Shown here: piece after piece, positions 35,401-49,900 of the stretch | Layout of the letters: each line of letters begins with the position of its first letter | How positions within the stretch are numbered: position 1 is the stretch's first letter | Source of the DNA: Symbiodinium kawagutii | Taxonomy: Eukaryota > Sar > Dinophyceae > Suessiales > Symbiodiniaceae | Length of the DNA stretch: 64,000 nucleotides | Assembly: GCA_009767595.1 (NCBI GenBank) | Contig: VSDK01008638.1 | Coordinates: 44,799 to 108,798, forward strand | Direction of reading: 5' to 3' | Made by a program: the position numbers and the translations under genes | Notes under the pieces: model-generated | Seen by the model: the letters and a program-made list of their open reading frames with translations, nothing else | Told to the model about the DNA's origin: nothing | Databases searched by the model: none

Positions 35401-38400
35401 GATTAGATGTATTAGGTATGTTAGTTACGTTAGACTAGGTAGCTTAGATTATGTAGCGAAGGTATAGGGAAATAAGACATAGAGAGATCAGATAGATTTG
35501 ATAGACTAGATGAGTGAGAAAGCTGAGATAGATTGGATGCATTCGATAGACTAGATTGATTTGATAGATTGGATAGAGATAAATGCTACGGAGATTGATT
35601 CGATAGATTAGATAAAGATGAATGAGACTCATTGGAAAAAATCAGGTAGCTTAGATTGATTGGATGCTTTTGATAAATCAGACAGGTTCGATAGATTAGC
35701 TAAGCAAGATTAGGTCGACCAGATTAGACAGTTAGATTCGGTGGATGAAATTGATGAGATTAGATGGGTTAGATAGGTCAGGTGGCTTCGACCATCCAAG
35801 TACTGTAGATTGGATAGCTTAGCTTAGGTAAATTCGAGTAGGATAGATTAGGTGGGTTGGATTGATGAGCTTGGTAGATTGCTGTAGGTAGATTAGGTTA
35901 GATAGTCGAGGTAACTTAGATAGATATGATTTGATCAAATAGATTATGTATCTTAGGTTACATAGGGTAGATTTAGTAAACTAGCTCAGAAAAAACAGAT
36001 GAGGCGGATTAGATTAGATATAGGTCAGATAGGTTAGATCACACAGATGGGACCAAAAACCCAGATAGGTTAGACAGACTGACAGATCAACTGGCTAAGA
36101 TAACTTAGATTGCTGAAATAGATAGATTATGTCGATTAGGTAGCTTAAATAGATTGAATAGATGCGCTCAGCTAAATTAGATTAGGTACACTGGATATGT
36201 TAGATAGCTTAGACGAGATTAGATAGTTTCGATCAGGTAGGTTGGCTTAGGTTCGGTAGATTAGCTTAGATGCCTGAGGTTAAGTAGACTAGTTTAGGCA
36301 TCTAGATTCGTTGGATTTGATTGTAAGCTGCAAGCTAGATTAGATAGGCTAGGTACATCAGACGGCTTAGATCGCGTAGATAAATTAGATAGCTTAGATT
36401 AGGTGGCTTAGGTTAGATAGGGTAGATTAGGTAGGCTCGATTAGAAACGTCGATCAGATAGATTGGACTGCTTAAAGATTAGCTAGATTTGATTCGATAG
36501 ATCAGATTGGATAGATTAGATTAGATATGTTAGATTAGATACGTTCGGTTAGGTAGGCTAGATCTTTAGAAAGCTAGACGAGATTGCTTGGACTTGATTA
36601 GACAAATTAGATCGGCTAGGTTTGGTAGAATAGGTTAAGTACTGTAGATAGTTTGGCTTCGATAGCTTAGATTTGATAGATTTGATGAGGTAGACCAGAG
36701 TAGAAAGCCAGATTTCATAGATTGTGGTCTTGCACTTGCGGCTGATGTTCGCTGTCCTGTTTAGTGTCTTTGGTTTCCTTTTGTGTTTTGTGTTTGTTGG
36801 TTTGCTGTGGGTTGATTTGGTGTGGTTACTTGTGTGACTTGTGTGTGTGCTTCCTGTTTGTTGGATGTGCACCTAGACCTTTCTGGCTGCAAGTTTGCCG
36901 CGGTTCCTATTGCTCTCGTTTTGGGGCCTGAGAGGGCTTGCCTGAAACTGCCTTTCTCCTAGTATATAGATGGATGAGATCAATTGGATCAATTAGATAG
37001 ACCAGATCGGTCAGATAGGTCAGATGGCTTAGGTTGCTTAGATAGGATTAGATGGGGTTAGACCGATCAGGTTAGATAGATTAGATTAAGTACGTTTGAT
37101 CAGAAAGCTAGATTGCTGTAGATAGCATTTGCGTTTGTAGGTTCTGGCAGGGAAATCATGGTTTTATTTCGCAAACAACCGTAATTCTGAAACTGATTTT
37201 GTTTGATTCTTCAACATGCCCCGGTTCAGCAACCAAAATCATTTGCTGGTTAAGCAACCAAAGTCTTTCGATTCAGCCATCAGATTCCCGGTGCAGCAAG
37301 CGAAATCGCCGGAGTTTTCAGAAACCTCGGATTCAGAACCCAAAATACATAAGGGAAAAGGGGCCATGTTTGATCAGAATAGACTAGCTGGGTGCGATTA
37401 GGATAGACAGATTGGGTTAGCTTCGACAGATCAGATTTAAAAGGTCAAATTGGATGAGGCAGGCTGGGTCAGATAGAAAAGGATTGAAAGATAAGTTAGA
37501 TAGAAAAGGCTAGATCAGATAGGCCGGATGAGATTAGATTAGATTAGGTCAGTTAGGTCAGGCTAGATTGATCCGATCTGATCTGATCAGATTAGATTGG
37601 ATTGGATTAGGTTAGATTAGATAGGTTAGGTAGGTTGGATCAAATGGGTTAGATTTGATTGATTAGGTTCGGTTAGATTAGACGGATTACTTTGGATATA
37701 GGACAGATTACCTTAGATTAGATGAATTAGGTTAGGTAGAGTAGATTGGATCTGATCAGCTAGATTAAATTAGATTCCAGTTGATTGGATTAGGTTGGGT
37801 AGATTAGAGTAGGTTTTAAAGATTAGATGAGGTTAGATTAGATAGATGTGATAGCTGAGAATATAGCTTGGATTGCATGAGGTTCGATAAACTTGATTGA
37901 ATAGACTAGATTGGATAGACAGACCGGGTTCGACCAGGTTAGATAGATTAGGTAGCTTTGATTAGAGTAGATAAATTAGGTTAGATTGGATTATTCTTCA
38001 TTGGGTCATATAGATTGGCTCGAGTTGGATTAGCTAGTTTAGACAGCAGAGTAGATTAGATCGATCCGATTAGGTCCGACAGAGTATGGTAGATTGGTAG
38101 ATTTGATTCGATTAGATAGATTTGATTTGATTCCGATATACTAGATTACAATGGTAGATTAGGATATAGAGGTTAGCTTCGGTTAGATAGATTGGATTGA
38201 ACCAGACAGATTGGATTGAATCAGATTAGATTGCAGCAGATACACTAGACAGATTACATCAGGGAAGATAGATTAGATCTGATTAGATTTGGTTTGATTT
38301 GATTCGAGTAGATTAGATGGGTTATATGTTATTTGATTAGAGTAGACTAGATGGATACCTTGGAGTAGATAGATTCAATTATCAGGGTAAGATCAGATTA

Positions 38401-41400
38401 GATCAATTGGGTTTGATTAGGAAGATTTGATTTGATTCGATTAGAGTAGATTTGTTTTTTTCAGATTGGATTAGAAAGATGAAGTTGGCTTAGATTAGAT
38501 AGCTTAGATTAGGTTAGCTTTGATTTGATTTGATTTGGCGAGAGTAGATTGGAGTAGATTGAGTTAGATTTTTTTGAGATTAGAGTAGACTAGATAGATA
38601 TTTTAGATTAGATGGATTCAATTAGCTAGCTTAGATCAGACTAGATTGATTTGATAGATGAGTTTTTTTGATTTGATTAGATTCGGTAGAGTAGGTTAGA
38701 TCAGATAGACTAGATTCTGGATTGGATTGGACTGATTAAATGAGATAGGTTGATCGATTGGATCGGATTAGATAGGTTAGATTAGAATAGATTAGACTAG
38801 ATAGGTTTCGATTACAGCCATCAGATCGATGGGACCAATCAGATCGATGAGACCAATCAAGTCGATAGACAAGATAGATCGGACAGACTTGATAGACAAG
38901 TACTTTCTTGGTGATGATGTTAGTTTCGTCACATGCAAAGATGTTGAAGGATGTCAAAACTACATGAAAGGACGAGAAGAGCAAAATCGAAAACACTCCT
39001 CCGCACAGTTTGAGCAACAATTGTTTGCAATAGTATATCTTTACTTGCAGATATGTCCACTTCGTGAGCATCAGTCTATTTCAATAGGTTTGAGATGATC
39101 GAGCCTACTACAGACGTTGCAAGAAGCCACTTTTCCAAGACGAGCGAGATCGAACACAGCCGCTCACAGTGATGCCATATTTTGATGTTTGAAATATTTT
39201 GACTAAAGCGACCTCAGTGAATGACGCATTTGTTCCGCAAATGTGTCCGTTCTTGAGGCTTTTTGGGTGGCGTGACAGGAGAGTACGATATCCATCAAGA
39301 AGTCCTCGCGGCAGCATCTAAACGTTTTTGAGAAGGGAAGCTACACTGATGCATTGTTGATTACATCGTGGCGTGCAGACATTTCGTGCAGTATTGTTTC
39401 ATTTTGTTTCAAGCAAGACAGAAATTGTATATAATTATATGAAATTGCTATATATAGAGGAAATGAGTAGTTCAAATTGGGTTTGAAGTCTAATGTTTGG
39501 ACGGTGGTGGCCTTTCAGCGAACAAGCTAGCGGCCTAGCGGTTTCTTTGTCTTCCTTGGTGGGTGCAAGAGTGAAAATTGCGAAATGTGACGGAAACTTA
39601 GTCAGACTTAAGTTTGACTTGAGACATTTTAAGACACTGCTTGAGCGCTTAATGAAGTCGGTCGCGCTGAGGAAATGGAGAGCCCCTCAAAATTCTTCAA
39701 AATTCTCAGCGCTGCTCACAACACGGGCGAGACTTTGGTGGCAATCTTCATTCGACCAAGTCGAGGCAAGTACAAGGACGGCCATCAGAACCAGATACCA
39801 GAACCAACTGTGGGGCGACAGTGTCGCAGTGACCCTGGCAAAGGGTTGTTGGGTTGTTGGACTGCCTCCCTTGCCGCAATGTCATGCAGGAACGCAGAGT
39901 TTTGAGATTTTGAGGTTGCTTTGATATGCTTTGATATGCTTTAATATGCTTTAATATGCTTTAATATGCTTTAATATGCTTTAATGGTTTTGCATGGTTT
40001 CGATATGCTTTGGAAAGTAAACATCATTGACTTTGACTCTGCAGGATGCCTGGGATAAGAAGCAAATGAAGTTTGCTCCATTCGGGCTCCTGAGTATGCA
40101 CGCCTACTCGGTGGTAACTTGGTTGCGCACACTTTGGAGTTCAGATTGACTGCAGGTTCTCGCTTTGAGGATTTTTGAGGATCTTTGATGGCCTATGATG
40201 GCCTTGTTGGATAGTGTTCCTTTTGGAACCAGCCACGTTTTGAATTCAACAATCCAGCTACACATCACGTATATAATAGCTTTAAGTTTTCGCATTTTAG
40301 CAGATGTGCAACTGCCACTTTGAAGAGTGGAAAAGATCAGATAATCACTCTTTAGCATGTGCACAGAGAACAAGACCTCATTTCGATTGCTTTCAACGGG
40401 GAAACATGCGAAAACCAGAAACAACATGCAAGGTGTGTCCTCGATGCTGCACCAGTTGTTGCTTAGTAATCCATCAAAAAACACCATCAAGTAAGCAGGA
40501 GCAGGTAGAAAGCAGGTGTGATTATACAGTGCCATATTATTGTAGTACTAGATTGTCTTAGCACATCCTAAATTGTGGTAAAATTGGTAAATTGCATGAA
40601 AGCAATTAAATTTAAAGGCGTCAAGTCCTAGCCACAGGTTTAGATTTTGATTTGATCATCCTACGGGGATATCTTAGGAGACGACCCGTGACCCGTAAAT
40701 CTCAGGTTGACATGCAGGAAGTGGAAGGTCATGAACTCATTTGTTCCTTGGTCCATCCTTGAGATGCCATGAAGTGGTCCCAAGGGATTTCTTGGGACTT
40801 GGAGGGATTGTGCAACGTGCAGCGAGTGCTCAGCTGAAGTTTAGAGTAGCCGGGTTGGCGTGAGAAGTTGAGACATTCCTTTAAAAGTCTTCAAGACCTT
40901 CGGCTTTTTTACGGAAGCCAGGCGGTAGGCATCTGGCTAGAGTTAGATTTGCGAATGAAATGAGAAAGGGGGTGTGGGGGGGGAGGCGGGGCAGAGGGGG
41001 GAAAAATCACGCCCTAAGGTGGGGATTTGAGGGCCAGCAAGGCTCCTGATTCCGGGTTTTGTACCGGGCGGTAATTGACAGACGGTCAGGCATCGATTCC
41101 CCCCAGGGGAAGCTTGGGGATGCATCCTATGGATGAATGAACGAACGAATCAATCTGAAGCTCGGTATAGAAGACATTGGCACCACGAGGGGAAGCTTGG
41201 GGATGCCCGGGAGGCTCCTGTTTCCGGGTGTTGCCAGAACGGTGGAGATAAATTCACTATACATAACACGCCCCGTTTTGGAGTCAGGTGGGCCGATGAA
41301 GTGGAACAACGCCAGCTGTTAGATTGTCTGAGACTAGTAGTAATCTTTTTGCCCCTAGCCTTCATAAGCACAATTTTGAAGGCGGGTAAACTGTCCGGCT

Positions 41401-43879
41401 CTGCTCTACCAAATGCACAGCATTAAACATAACATGTCTCATTTCGGAGTCCTGCAAGCCACTTGAGTGGAATGTCCTATACCCTTGTCTAAAGCCTGTA
41501 GAGCTTTTGTCCCCCAACCCACAATAGTAGAGAAGTTCATTTGGAGCGCGATGACTTACCGTTGGTCGGCATCTTTAGTTGTACCCCTTCTTTCATTATA
41601 CATAACACGCCCCATTTTGGAGTCAGGTGGGCCGGTCAAGTGGAACAACGCCAGCTGTTAGATTGTCTTAGACTAGTAGTAATCTTTATGTCCCTAGCCC
41701 TCATAAGCACTATTTTGAAGGCAGGTAGATTGTCCGGCTCTGCTCTACCTAACTCCCAGCATTAAACATAACGTGTCTCATTTCGGAGTCCTGCAAGCCA
41801 CTTGAGTGGAATGTCTTATACCCTTGTCTAAAGCCTGTATAGCTTTTGTCACCCAACCCACAATAGTAGAGAAGTTCATTTGGACCGCGATGACTTAGCG
41901 TTGGTCAGCATCTTTGGTTGCACCCCTTCTTTCATTATACATAACACCCCCGTTTTGGAGTCAGGTGGGCCGATCAAGTGGAACAACGCCAGCTGTTAGA
42001 TTGTCTAGACTACTAGTAATCTTTTTGCCCCTAGCCTTCATAAGCACAATTTTGAAGGCAGGTACACTGTCCGGCTTTGCTCTACCAAATGCACAGCATT
42101 AAACATAACATGTCTCATTTCGGAGTCCTGCAAGCCACTTGAGTGGAATGTCCTATACCCTTGCCTAAAGCTTGTATAGCTTTTGTCACCCAACCCACAA
42201 TAGTCGACAAGTTCATTTGGACCGCGATGACGTACCGTTGGTCGGCATCTTTAGTTGTACCCCTTCTTTCATTATACGCAACACGCCCCATTTTGGAATC
42301 ATGTGGGCCGATCAAGTGGAACAACCCCAGCTGTTAGATTGTCTTAGACTAGTAGTAATCTTTATGCCCCTAGCCCTCATAAGCACTATTTTGAAGGCAG
42401 GTAGATTGTCCGGCTCTGCTCTACCTAACTCCCAGCATTAAACATAACGTGTCTCATTTCGGAGTCCTGCAAGCCACTTGAGTGGAATGTCTTATACCCT
42501 TGCCTAAAGCTTGTATAGCTTTTGTCACCCAACCCACAAAAATAGAGAAATTCATTTGGACCGCGATGACTTACCGTTGGTCAGCATCTTTAGTTGCACC
42601 CCTTCTTTCATTATACATAACACGCCCCATTTTGGAGTCAGGTGGGCCGATCAAGTGGAACAACGCCAGCTGTTAGATTGTTGCTGGCCCCCAAAACATC
42701 CCTCCTTCACCATCATCCGTCCTCATCCTCACCCTCTGTCTCCTCCTCTCTCCTTCCCACAACCCTTCCACTTAATGACTTCTGGCTTCCGTTTTTTCTT
42801 TCAGGTTTACTTCGTTTGAAAATTGGTCTGCGTGTAGATTTTTGAATTGTTGTTTTGAAATTGCTTCAATCGTTCTCCCAGTGTCTCTTGTTTCCCATGT
42901 TGTGATCTTGCTGATCGTTTTATACAGTGGACATGCTTCGTGCTGTGTGGCCGTGCTGTGTGACGATGTGTGCGGTTTCAGATGGTTTCAGGCTTTCGGA
43001 ATCCATGGGGGCACGGTGAATACACTGGGCCTTGGTCTGATGGCTCTGAACTTTGGTCTGAGGCACGCGGCGGGGTGCATTGCTTGACCGATAAGGATAC
43101 AGAGGATACTTGTAGAAGTTCTTGTTGTACTTTGTGGGAGACTTGCTGGGAGTCTTGCTGATTACAGGGGAGTGACTTTAGTGGAACCTTCCCTTATCTT
43201 ACCTTGATTTCACATGATTTCACCCACAAGCTCAAATGTTGCAACAGATGGGATTTGGCTTTGCGCCATGGTGCATTTCAAGCCATTTCACTCTCCTTGT
43301 GCAGATTTGAAGTCACAATAGTATGTGTGTATTGAAGTCACAGATTTGTATCTTATAATTGTGTATTGATGATTTTCTGTGCAAATTGACGATCCAATTG
43401 CTGAGATCGATGGTGCGGCAGAGCTCCACAAGAAGAAGGACGACGGTGGCCTTGGCGAAGCAAGTCGCATGATGTCGGGTAAAGTTGCAAAATTTGTTAA
43501 GAGACATTGGAGATGATATTGAAATTAATATATAAGATGATATCAATGAGTATCAATGAGTATCAATGAGTATCAATTTTTGGTATCATATCACGTATTT
43601 CCCCAGATTTTATCTATTTTCTCTATGTCGCATTGTCGCATATTATCATTTCATCATTCTTCTTGTAGAGCATTTCCAGTCCCCGGTGTCCCCGCCCCCA
43701 CCACCTCCGTGTAATGACCTCCTGCAACACTACCCTGTGAAGGTATACGCTTTTCTGCGACGTTGCTGTGGATTTGTTTCCTGTACGCACATCCTGCGTA
43801 TGCAGGTACTAGTGAATCAACTCCTATCCCAACTCTACACACCTCTCCATCGAAACCAAACCACACGTCGTATCGACAC

Positions 43880-43916
<37 letters not shown>

Positions 43917-46900
43917 CATACTGCGGAAGGAGTTCGAGAATATTCGCGCCGCTTCGCGGCTAGGGCCGCCCGCACCGTGGAATGCAGAGTGCAGCACCAT
44001 AGATAGTCTATGAGGGCAGGTGCTGCAAGACACATTGAACATCGTTGAACCACATCGGAACATATCGGAACATTCGGAACTATCTCCACCCCATGTTGAC
44101 CTAAGGTTGGATTACCCGAAGCGCACTCATTTGCGGCTCAAAATGTTGGGCAAGCTTTGGCACATGTTGGGCTCACATTGGACCGCATCACTACAATTTG
44201 GCCTAAGGTTGGACACACTGAATTGCACTCATTTGCACCCGAAAATGTGGTGTCAAATGAGTGCGCTGTTTGGTGTGCTTGTCCGTCATTGTCGGTGGCA
44301 CCTATTGGAAAACATTGTTGCGCTGCATGGGCCGTTTGGGCCATGTCGGGCAGCTTTTGCCAGATGTTGGGGCATGAAAAGCCCATCTTGCGGCATGTTG
44401 GGCGCAGGCCCATGTTTGGCGCATGTTCGGCGCATGTTGGGCCCATCTTGGGCCCATCTTGGCCCCATGCTGGCCCCTTGTTGGGCCAGTTTGGCATGAT
44501 GTTGGACCAAACTTGCCGAAAAGGCACGTTTCAAAAAAAGTCAAAAAAAGAAGGTTCTAGATAAAAAAGGGGCGGGAACCGGTCCCAGTGAAAGCTGTGC
44601 CGCATATTCTGGATGCCAGCCGCAAAGTTGCAACCGCTGCTGTCGGCACTTGGGACCATTGCGCACGATGTTGGACACATCTCGGCGTATGTTCAGAAAA
44701 TTGTTGGGGCATTGCAGCCTATGTTGCGTAGGTCTGGCCAGATGCCGGGGTTGTGTTGAGGCTATCTGGGCCGATCTTCGCCACCTGGGGCCCAGCTTGG
44801 CGTTGAAGTTTGCCCCATGTTGGGCCTATGTTGGAATTGTGTTGGGCTAAAATGAGGGCCTGTCATGTCAATCTTGCCGACCAGTCGTTTAACAAAAAAC
44901 ATGAAAACCATGGGGGTTCGAGCCGAAAAATGTTTGTAAAGAGGTCAGTGTGAGCATGTGTGAAGCATGGCATGACAGCTTGGAGTATGTGTCGCGGATG
45001 CTGGAGCCCCTGAACCCTCCGTCGGGCAGTTCTTGCCAGATGTAGGGGCATGTTGTTCCCATGTTATCGCATGTTGGGCGCATGGTAGGGTCAGTTTAAC
45101 CGATCTTCAGCCCATGTTGAGCCCATCTTGGCCCATCTTGAGGCCCATGTTGGCCCCGGGCCCGTGTTAGCCCCATGTTGGACCCATGTTGGGCTGATGT
45201 CGGACTAATCTCGCCGAAACGTCGTTTTTCAAAAAACGTCAAAAACAGGGGATTCTAGACAAATAAAGGCCCCCCCCCCCAGCTAAAGCTGTACCGACAG
45301 ATTGTTTATGGCTCCGCAAGTCACGCCCCAACACGGTGCGAGCAGATTTGCATATGTACTCAGAAACTATCTCATGACCTGCAAGTGTACATGCATTGCA
45401 TGTATGTGCAGCAATTTGAAGCCATAATGCACACATCATACATCATCATGCCAATCAACTACCACCATGCCAGCCTGAAACCGCGTACACGCGGTGCGGT
45501 GCATCTATTATGTAAATGGATCTTGCATAGGCTCGGCCTTTACTCAGACGGCGTGGTGCCCACATACATGTTGCAGAATCAGCGACGTTTGTGTGCATAG
45601 GCTGCATAGGCGATTATATGATGTGGATGTGTGTGTGTGTGAGCGTCGGCGGATGTACGTACATAATACTTAAGTTGTGGATGTATAGCCCACACAAACA
45701 AGGGCTTTGCACACACGCTGCCCACAGTCACCATGCCACAGCGAGTAGGAAGACCACGTGCATGCTGCTGCATGTGTGCGTTGTGTAGATAGGGAAAGTC
45801 ACGCTGTGCACATACTACCCATCCAAAGCTCCCATGCAAACTCTAACCACCACACCACAGGGGGTAGGGGCAAAGCCTGGAACATGTGCATATCTGTTTA
45901 TATATAAATAGACATGAGCCCCGGCTCAAGAGCCAGGAGGTAGGGTATGGTACTGACCTTTTGAGAGATCTTTGTCTCTTTTTGTCTCTGTTTGTCTCTT
46001 TTGGTCTTTGTCTTTCTCTTTGTTTCCTTTCTCTTTTTTCTCTTTCTCTTTTTGTTTCGTTCTTTTCGTTTTGGGTGTTTCTTTGCCCCCGAAGCCCCAG
46101 CGCCTTTCTGAGTCCTGACAGTCCTGGCACCTACTTCAGTGAGGCCCTCCCCATGGTTACTTGGACAGTTATATACTTGTGTCCACTTACATCTATGCTT
46201 ATGTACACTTATGTAACTAGTTGGTCTCAGTCTCACTTAATCTTAGTCAGTTACTTGAGTTGTGCAATGGTTGGTCCTGGTCGCAGAATTGGGTCACGCA
46301 GTTCAACCCTGGGCTGTGGCAACTTCTGGTCGCTGATCCCAGCTCAAGAGTCCTGAACCAGTCCGAAATCACTGACCCGCCTCTGGAATCCTTTGGACTC
46401 TCTCCCCGTGTCCTTACCGCTCCCAGGCCAGGTTTCGCGAGCTTCCACAGCTTCCAGTATTTTCCAGTTATCCTTTTCTATCCTTTTCCAAGGTGTTCGG
46501 CGACTCGCAACAGTCTTTAGCTATCTTGGAACATTTGGAACCGATTGTGTACTCAAGAGTTGGTTCTGCGAAGGGTAATCTTCGGCCTCTCCCTCTGGGA
46601 AACTGGACCTCGTCAGGGTTTGCTTGCTACCAAAGTCCCAACAAAGTCCATCTTCCGCCCTGCCGAAGGCCCCCCAATCTGGACCCACTTTGGGTGCCTG
46701 AAAAGCTACATGTTTCGTGGATTTTCGTGGCATGCGCAGTTTCGAGCTACACATTGCGAGAGGTCTCAGCGCTGATTTCACAGCGCTTCCGACTCGACTC
46801 CATTTTTCGTGGCAGGCGACGTGTTCACTTATTTGATGTATTTTACCTTATGTTTTTGAATGATATTGAATGCATGTTTCCTTGATCACAGGAAGTTCAA

Positions 46901-49900
46901 GCACAAAGTGCCGAACTTCCGTTTTACGAAAAAGATCATCACGAAACCAACTCACCATCAAACCAACTCGCCATAATATCAACTCGCCATAAAACCAACT
47001 CACCACAATATCAACTCATCATCAAACCAACTCACCATCAAACCAACTCGCCATAAAACCAACTCACCATAATATCAACTCATCATCAAATCAACTAACC
47101 TTAAACCAACTCGCTTTTGGTCCATCTGGAGCTGGTTTGGGATTGCTTTTCGCATTGGCAGGGCTGTAACAGGTTGGAGAAGTGTTGGTTCGTGACTCTG
47201 TGTGGCAGGCGTGTCACTTTGGGCGTGTTGATGTTCCCGCAAGCATCAAATGTTTTGGCAGGGTTTGCCGCGTAACTTGATTGTTTTGACATCACAACTT
47301 CCAGGCATTCTATTTTTTCATAGTTTTCCTATCTTCTTTATCTTGGAAACTTCCACTGCCTCGGGAGGTGCCTATGTTACAATTTGTTTAGATGTCTGTA
47401 ATTTACATCTGTATATATCTGTGTCAACATTGTTGCATCTTAATGCTTCAAAACATGTCGAACAACCTCAAAATGGAAAATTTTAAGCGGATGTTGGATA
47501 TAATAGACAAAGCAATGGTGGAAATCATGGCACATTCCTGCAGGATATGTTTTTACACTGAATGGGAGACTGTAGGTACAATCTAATTTAAACACCGACA
47601 AATGATCACGGTTGCAGATTTTCATCAAAATTGCAGAGTGACGTACAGAATCCCATTGCATTTAGGTGCGCACCACTACATCCCACAGCATCTCGTTGCA
47701 CCCTTTTGATGGTCCAAGTTGCATATGAACCCTCGCAAAACAATGCAGTTTGGGTCTCAGCAAGCGTTTCAGGCACGTTCTGGATGGCAGCAGAAGATTA
47801 TACACATCTCGCATCCTATGCGCAACTTGCATGAAAGAGATATCATTCTACAACTCCAGTAGTGATTCAATTCTATCAGTTGTGCTGCTCCGGGTGATTT
47901 GCAGAATTAAAGACGTTTTTGCGAAAGCATTGACCACATTGGTACAAGATCTCCGCGACCCATTCAGGCAGTTTCTTCGTTCGTTTGGAGCTACGTGGCA
48001 ATGTTCTGTGCAGTACGGCCGCTTCAGTCGAGAGCTTTTGAAGGCGTTGTGCGTGAGAGATTCTGTTGCCCAGAGCGCTGGTATGATCTCTTGCCGAAAC
48101 TTGGAAGAATTGGAACCCATTGGAACAAACATGTGCAGAGAATTGTAGAGAGACATGCGTGGTGTATACGAGTATTGTCTCAGAAGCGAGCCCTGTGCGC
48201 CCATCAACCTATTTCATTCTAACATTTTGAATTGGAGTATATGCAATTCAAGTTGTTTGAATCATAGATAGTTTTCTTAAATTTGAAAAGGTGTATTTGA
48301 TTTAATTGACACCAATACCAAAAATACGAAAAATTCTCAAAGATTTAGCCAAACACATACGGCAACTCCGATGAAATGGGCCATTAATATGGCCCCTCCC
48401 GGTCATAATTAAGGCCCCTCACATCCCATGGATTTTCAACCTATTTCATTTGAACATTTTGAATTTGAGTCTATTGAAGTAGAGCTGATTTAAGTATCAA
48501 TAGTTTAGTTAGATTTCAATAGGCTATATCTAATTGACACCAACAATACCACAAATACCAAGAATACCAACAAAAAATCAAAGAATTTGGCTAAATACTT
48601 GTACTTGAGAATGTTCCGTAAATCTTTGGTATTTTTGGTATTGGTGTCGATTTGATGAAGCGACTCCAATTAGATTGGCCATAAATAGGGCCAGTCCCGT
48701 TAAATAGGGGATAACCGATACCAAAGACACCAAAAACACCAAAGGTATGTGGAAAATTTCTCTCAATTAGATAAGGCCCCATTAGGTTAGATAGACCATA
48801 ATTGACATCAGAAACCCAAGATATTTCAGGAGAATTCCCCAAGTACCAGTATTTGTCCAAATTCTTTGCGTGTTTTTGATTTTTATGGATTCCAAAACCT
48901 GTAGTCCAGGGTAAACCACCACTTGATAGGCCACCCGAAGAAGTTGAATCTCCTTTGGGACCCAACCACTTCGCACGATGCGCAGTCTTTCCCCTCTGCG
49001 AATCAAAAGGGCTGCAGATGCGTAGTAACATGATGTAACATGAAGTAAGATGAAGTAACATGATGTAACGTGATGTCACATGATGTAACATGATGTAACA
49101 TGATGTAACATGATGTAACATGATGTAACATGTCATGTACACAGCATGGGTGTACAATCAAAATTGAAAAATCTTAGGGATTCGAACTCCCCTTTGCCAA
49201 GGCTATCCCTGGCCTCGCAGATAGCTCAAGCCCTCATGTACAAGTGAGGCACGGTTCATATCCATGATTATCCATTCCACATAGCTCAGCATGAGCACGA
49301 ATAGTATGCATATCTCCCCCGTGAGTACGGAAAAGCTTCATCTTGGGGCGGAATTGAACCGGACCACAATTTGGGCACCTCTCTCCCAATTCAACCCTAG
49401 CTGCATTCTGCAAGCCACTGCATGACCTTTCGTTATAGTATTTGGTACCGCTAGGTAAAACATAAAGAGGAACAGCTTGAGGGGAAAAAAAAGTAGGACG
49501 GGCATGCATTTTCCATCATTCATTTTTCATCATCTCTCCAATTTTCTTCTCTTTCTTCAGTCCTCCTCTCAGCATGTGATGACCTCACGCTTCCTTCTAC
49601 GCTTTCCTGTCTTTCTTCCTCCCTCTTCACTGATCTGACTTCCTGTGAACTCGTTGACCCTGAACTCCTGCTCCTCAGCTCTCTGTGTATTTCCATCCTC
49701 AGCTCATCTCTGATGTCTTCTTCCATCTCCTTCAACTTCTTCCTTTCCTTCTCCTCATCCAATTTTTTTTGAGCATCCTGGCTTCGTGTTGTCTGCACTG
49801 TAGCAATGCCATCAACACGATGATCAATAGAATGACGATGCAAAAGACGACAACATCCGTGATCGTCAAATCATCGTTCCTTCTCTTCTCCTCGTCCACA

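Noticed and set aside
38895-39020. Possible exon reading FLGDDVSFVTCKDVEGC
   Set aside because: Low GC at third positions and no donor in the phase needed by exon K; the minus strand is equally open.
49160-49225. tRNA-like minus-strand sequence with GAGTTCGAATCCC
   Set aside because: A T-arm can be drawn, but there is no paired acceptor stem, anticodon arm or proper A box. At most a tRNA-derived fragment.
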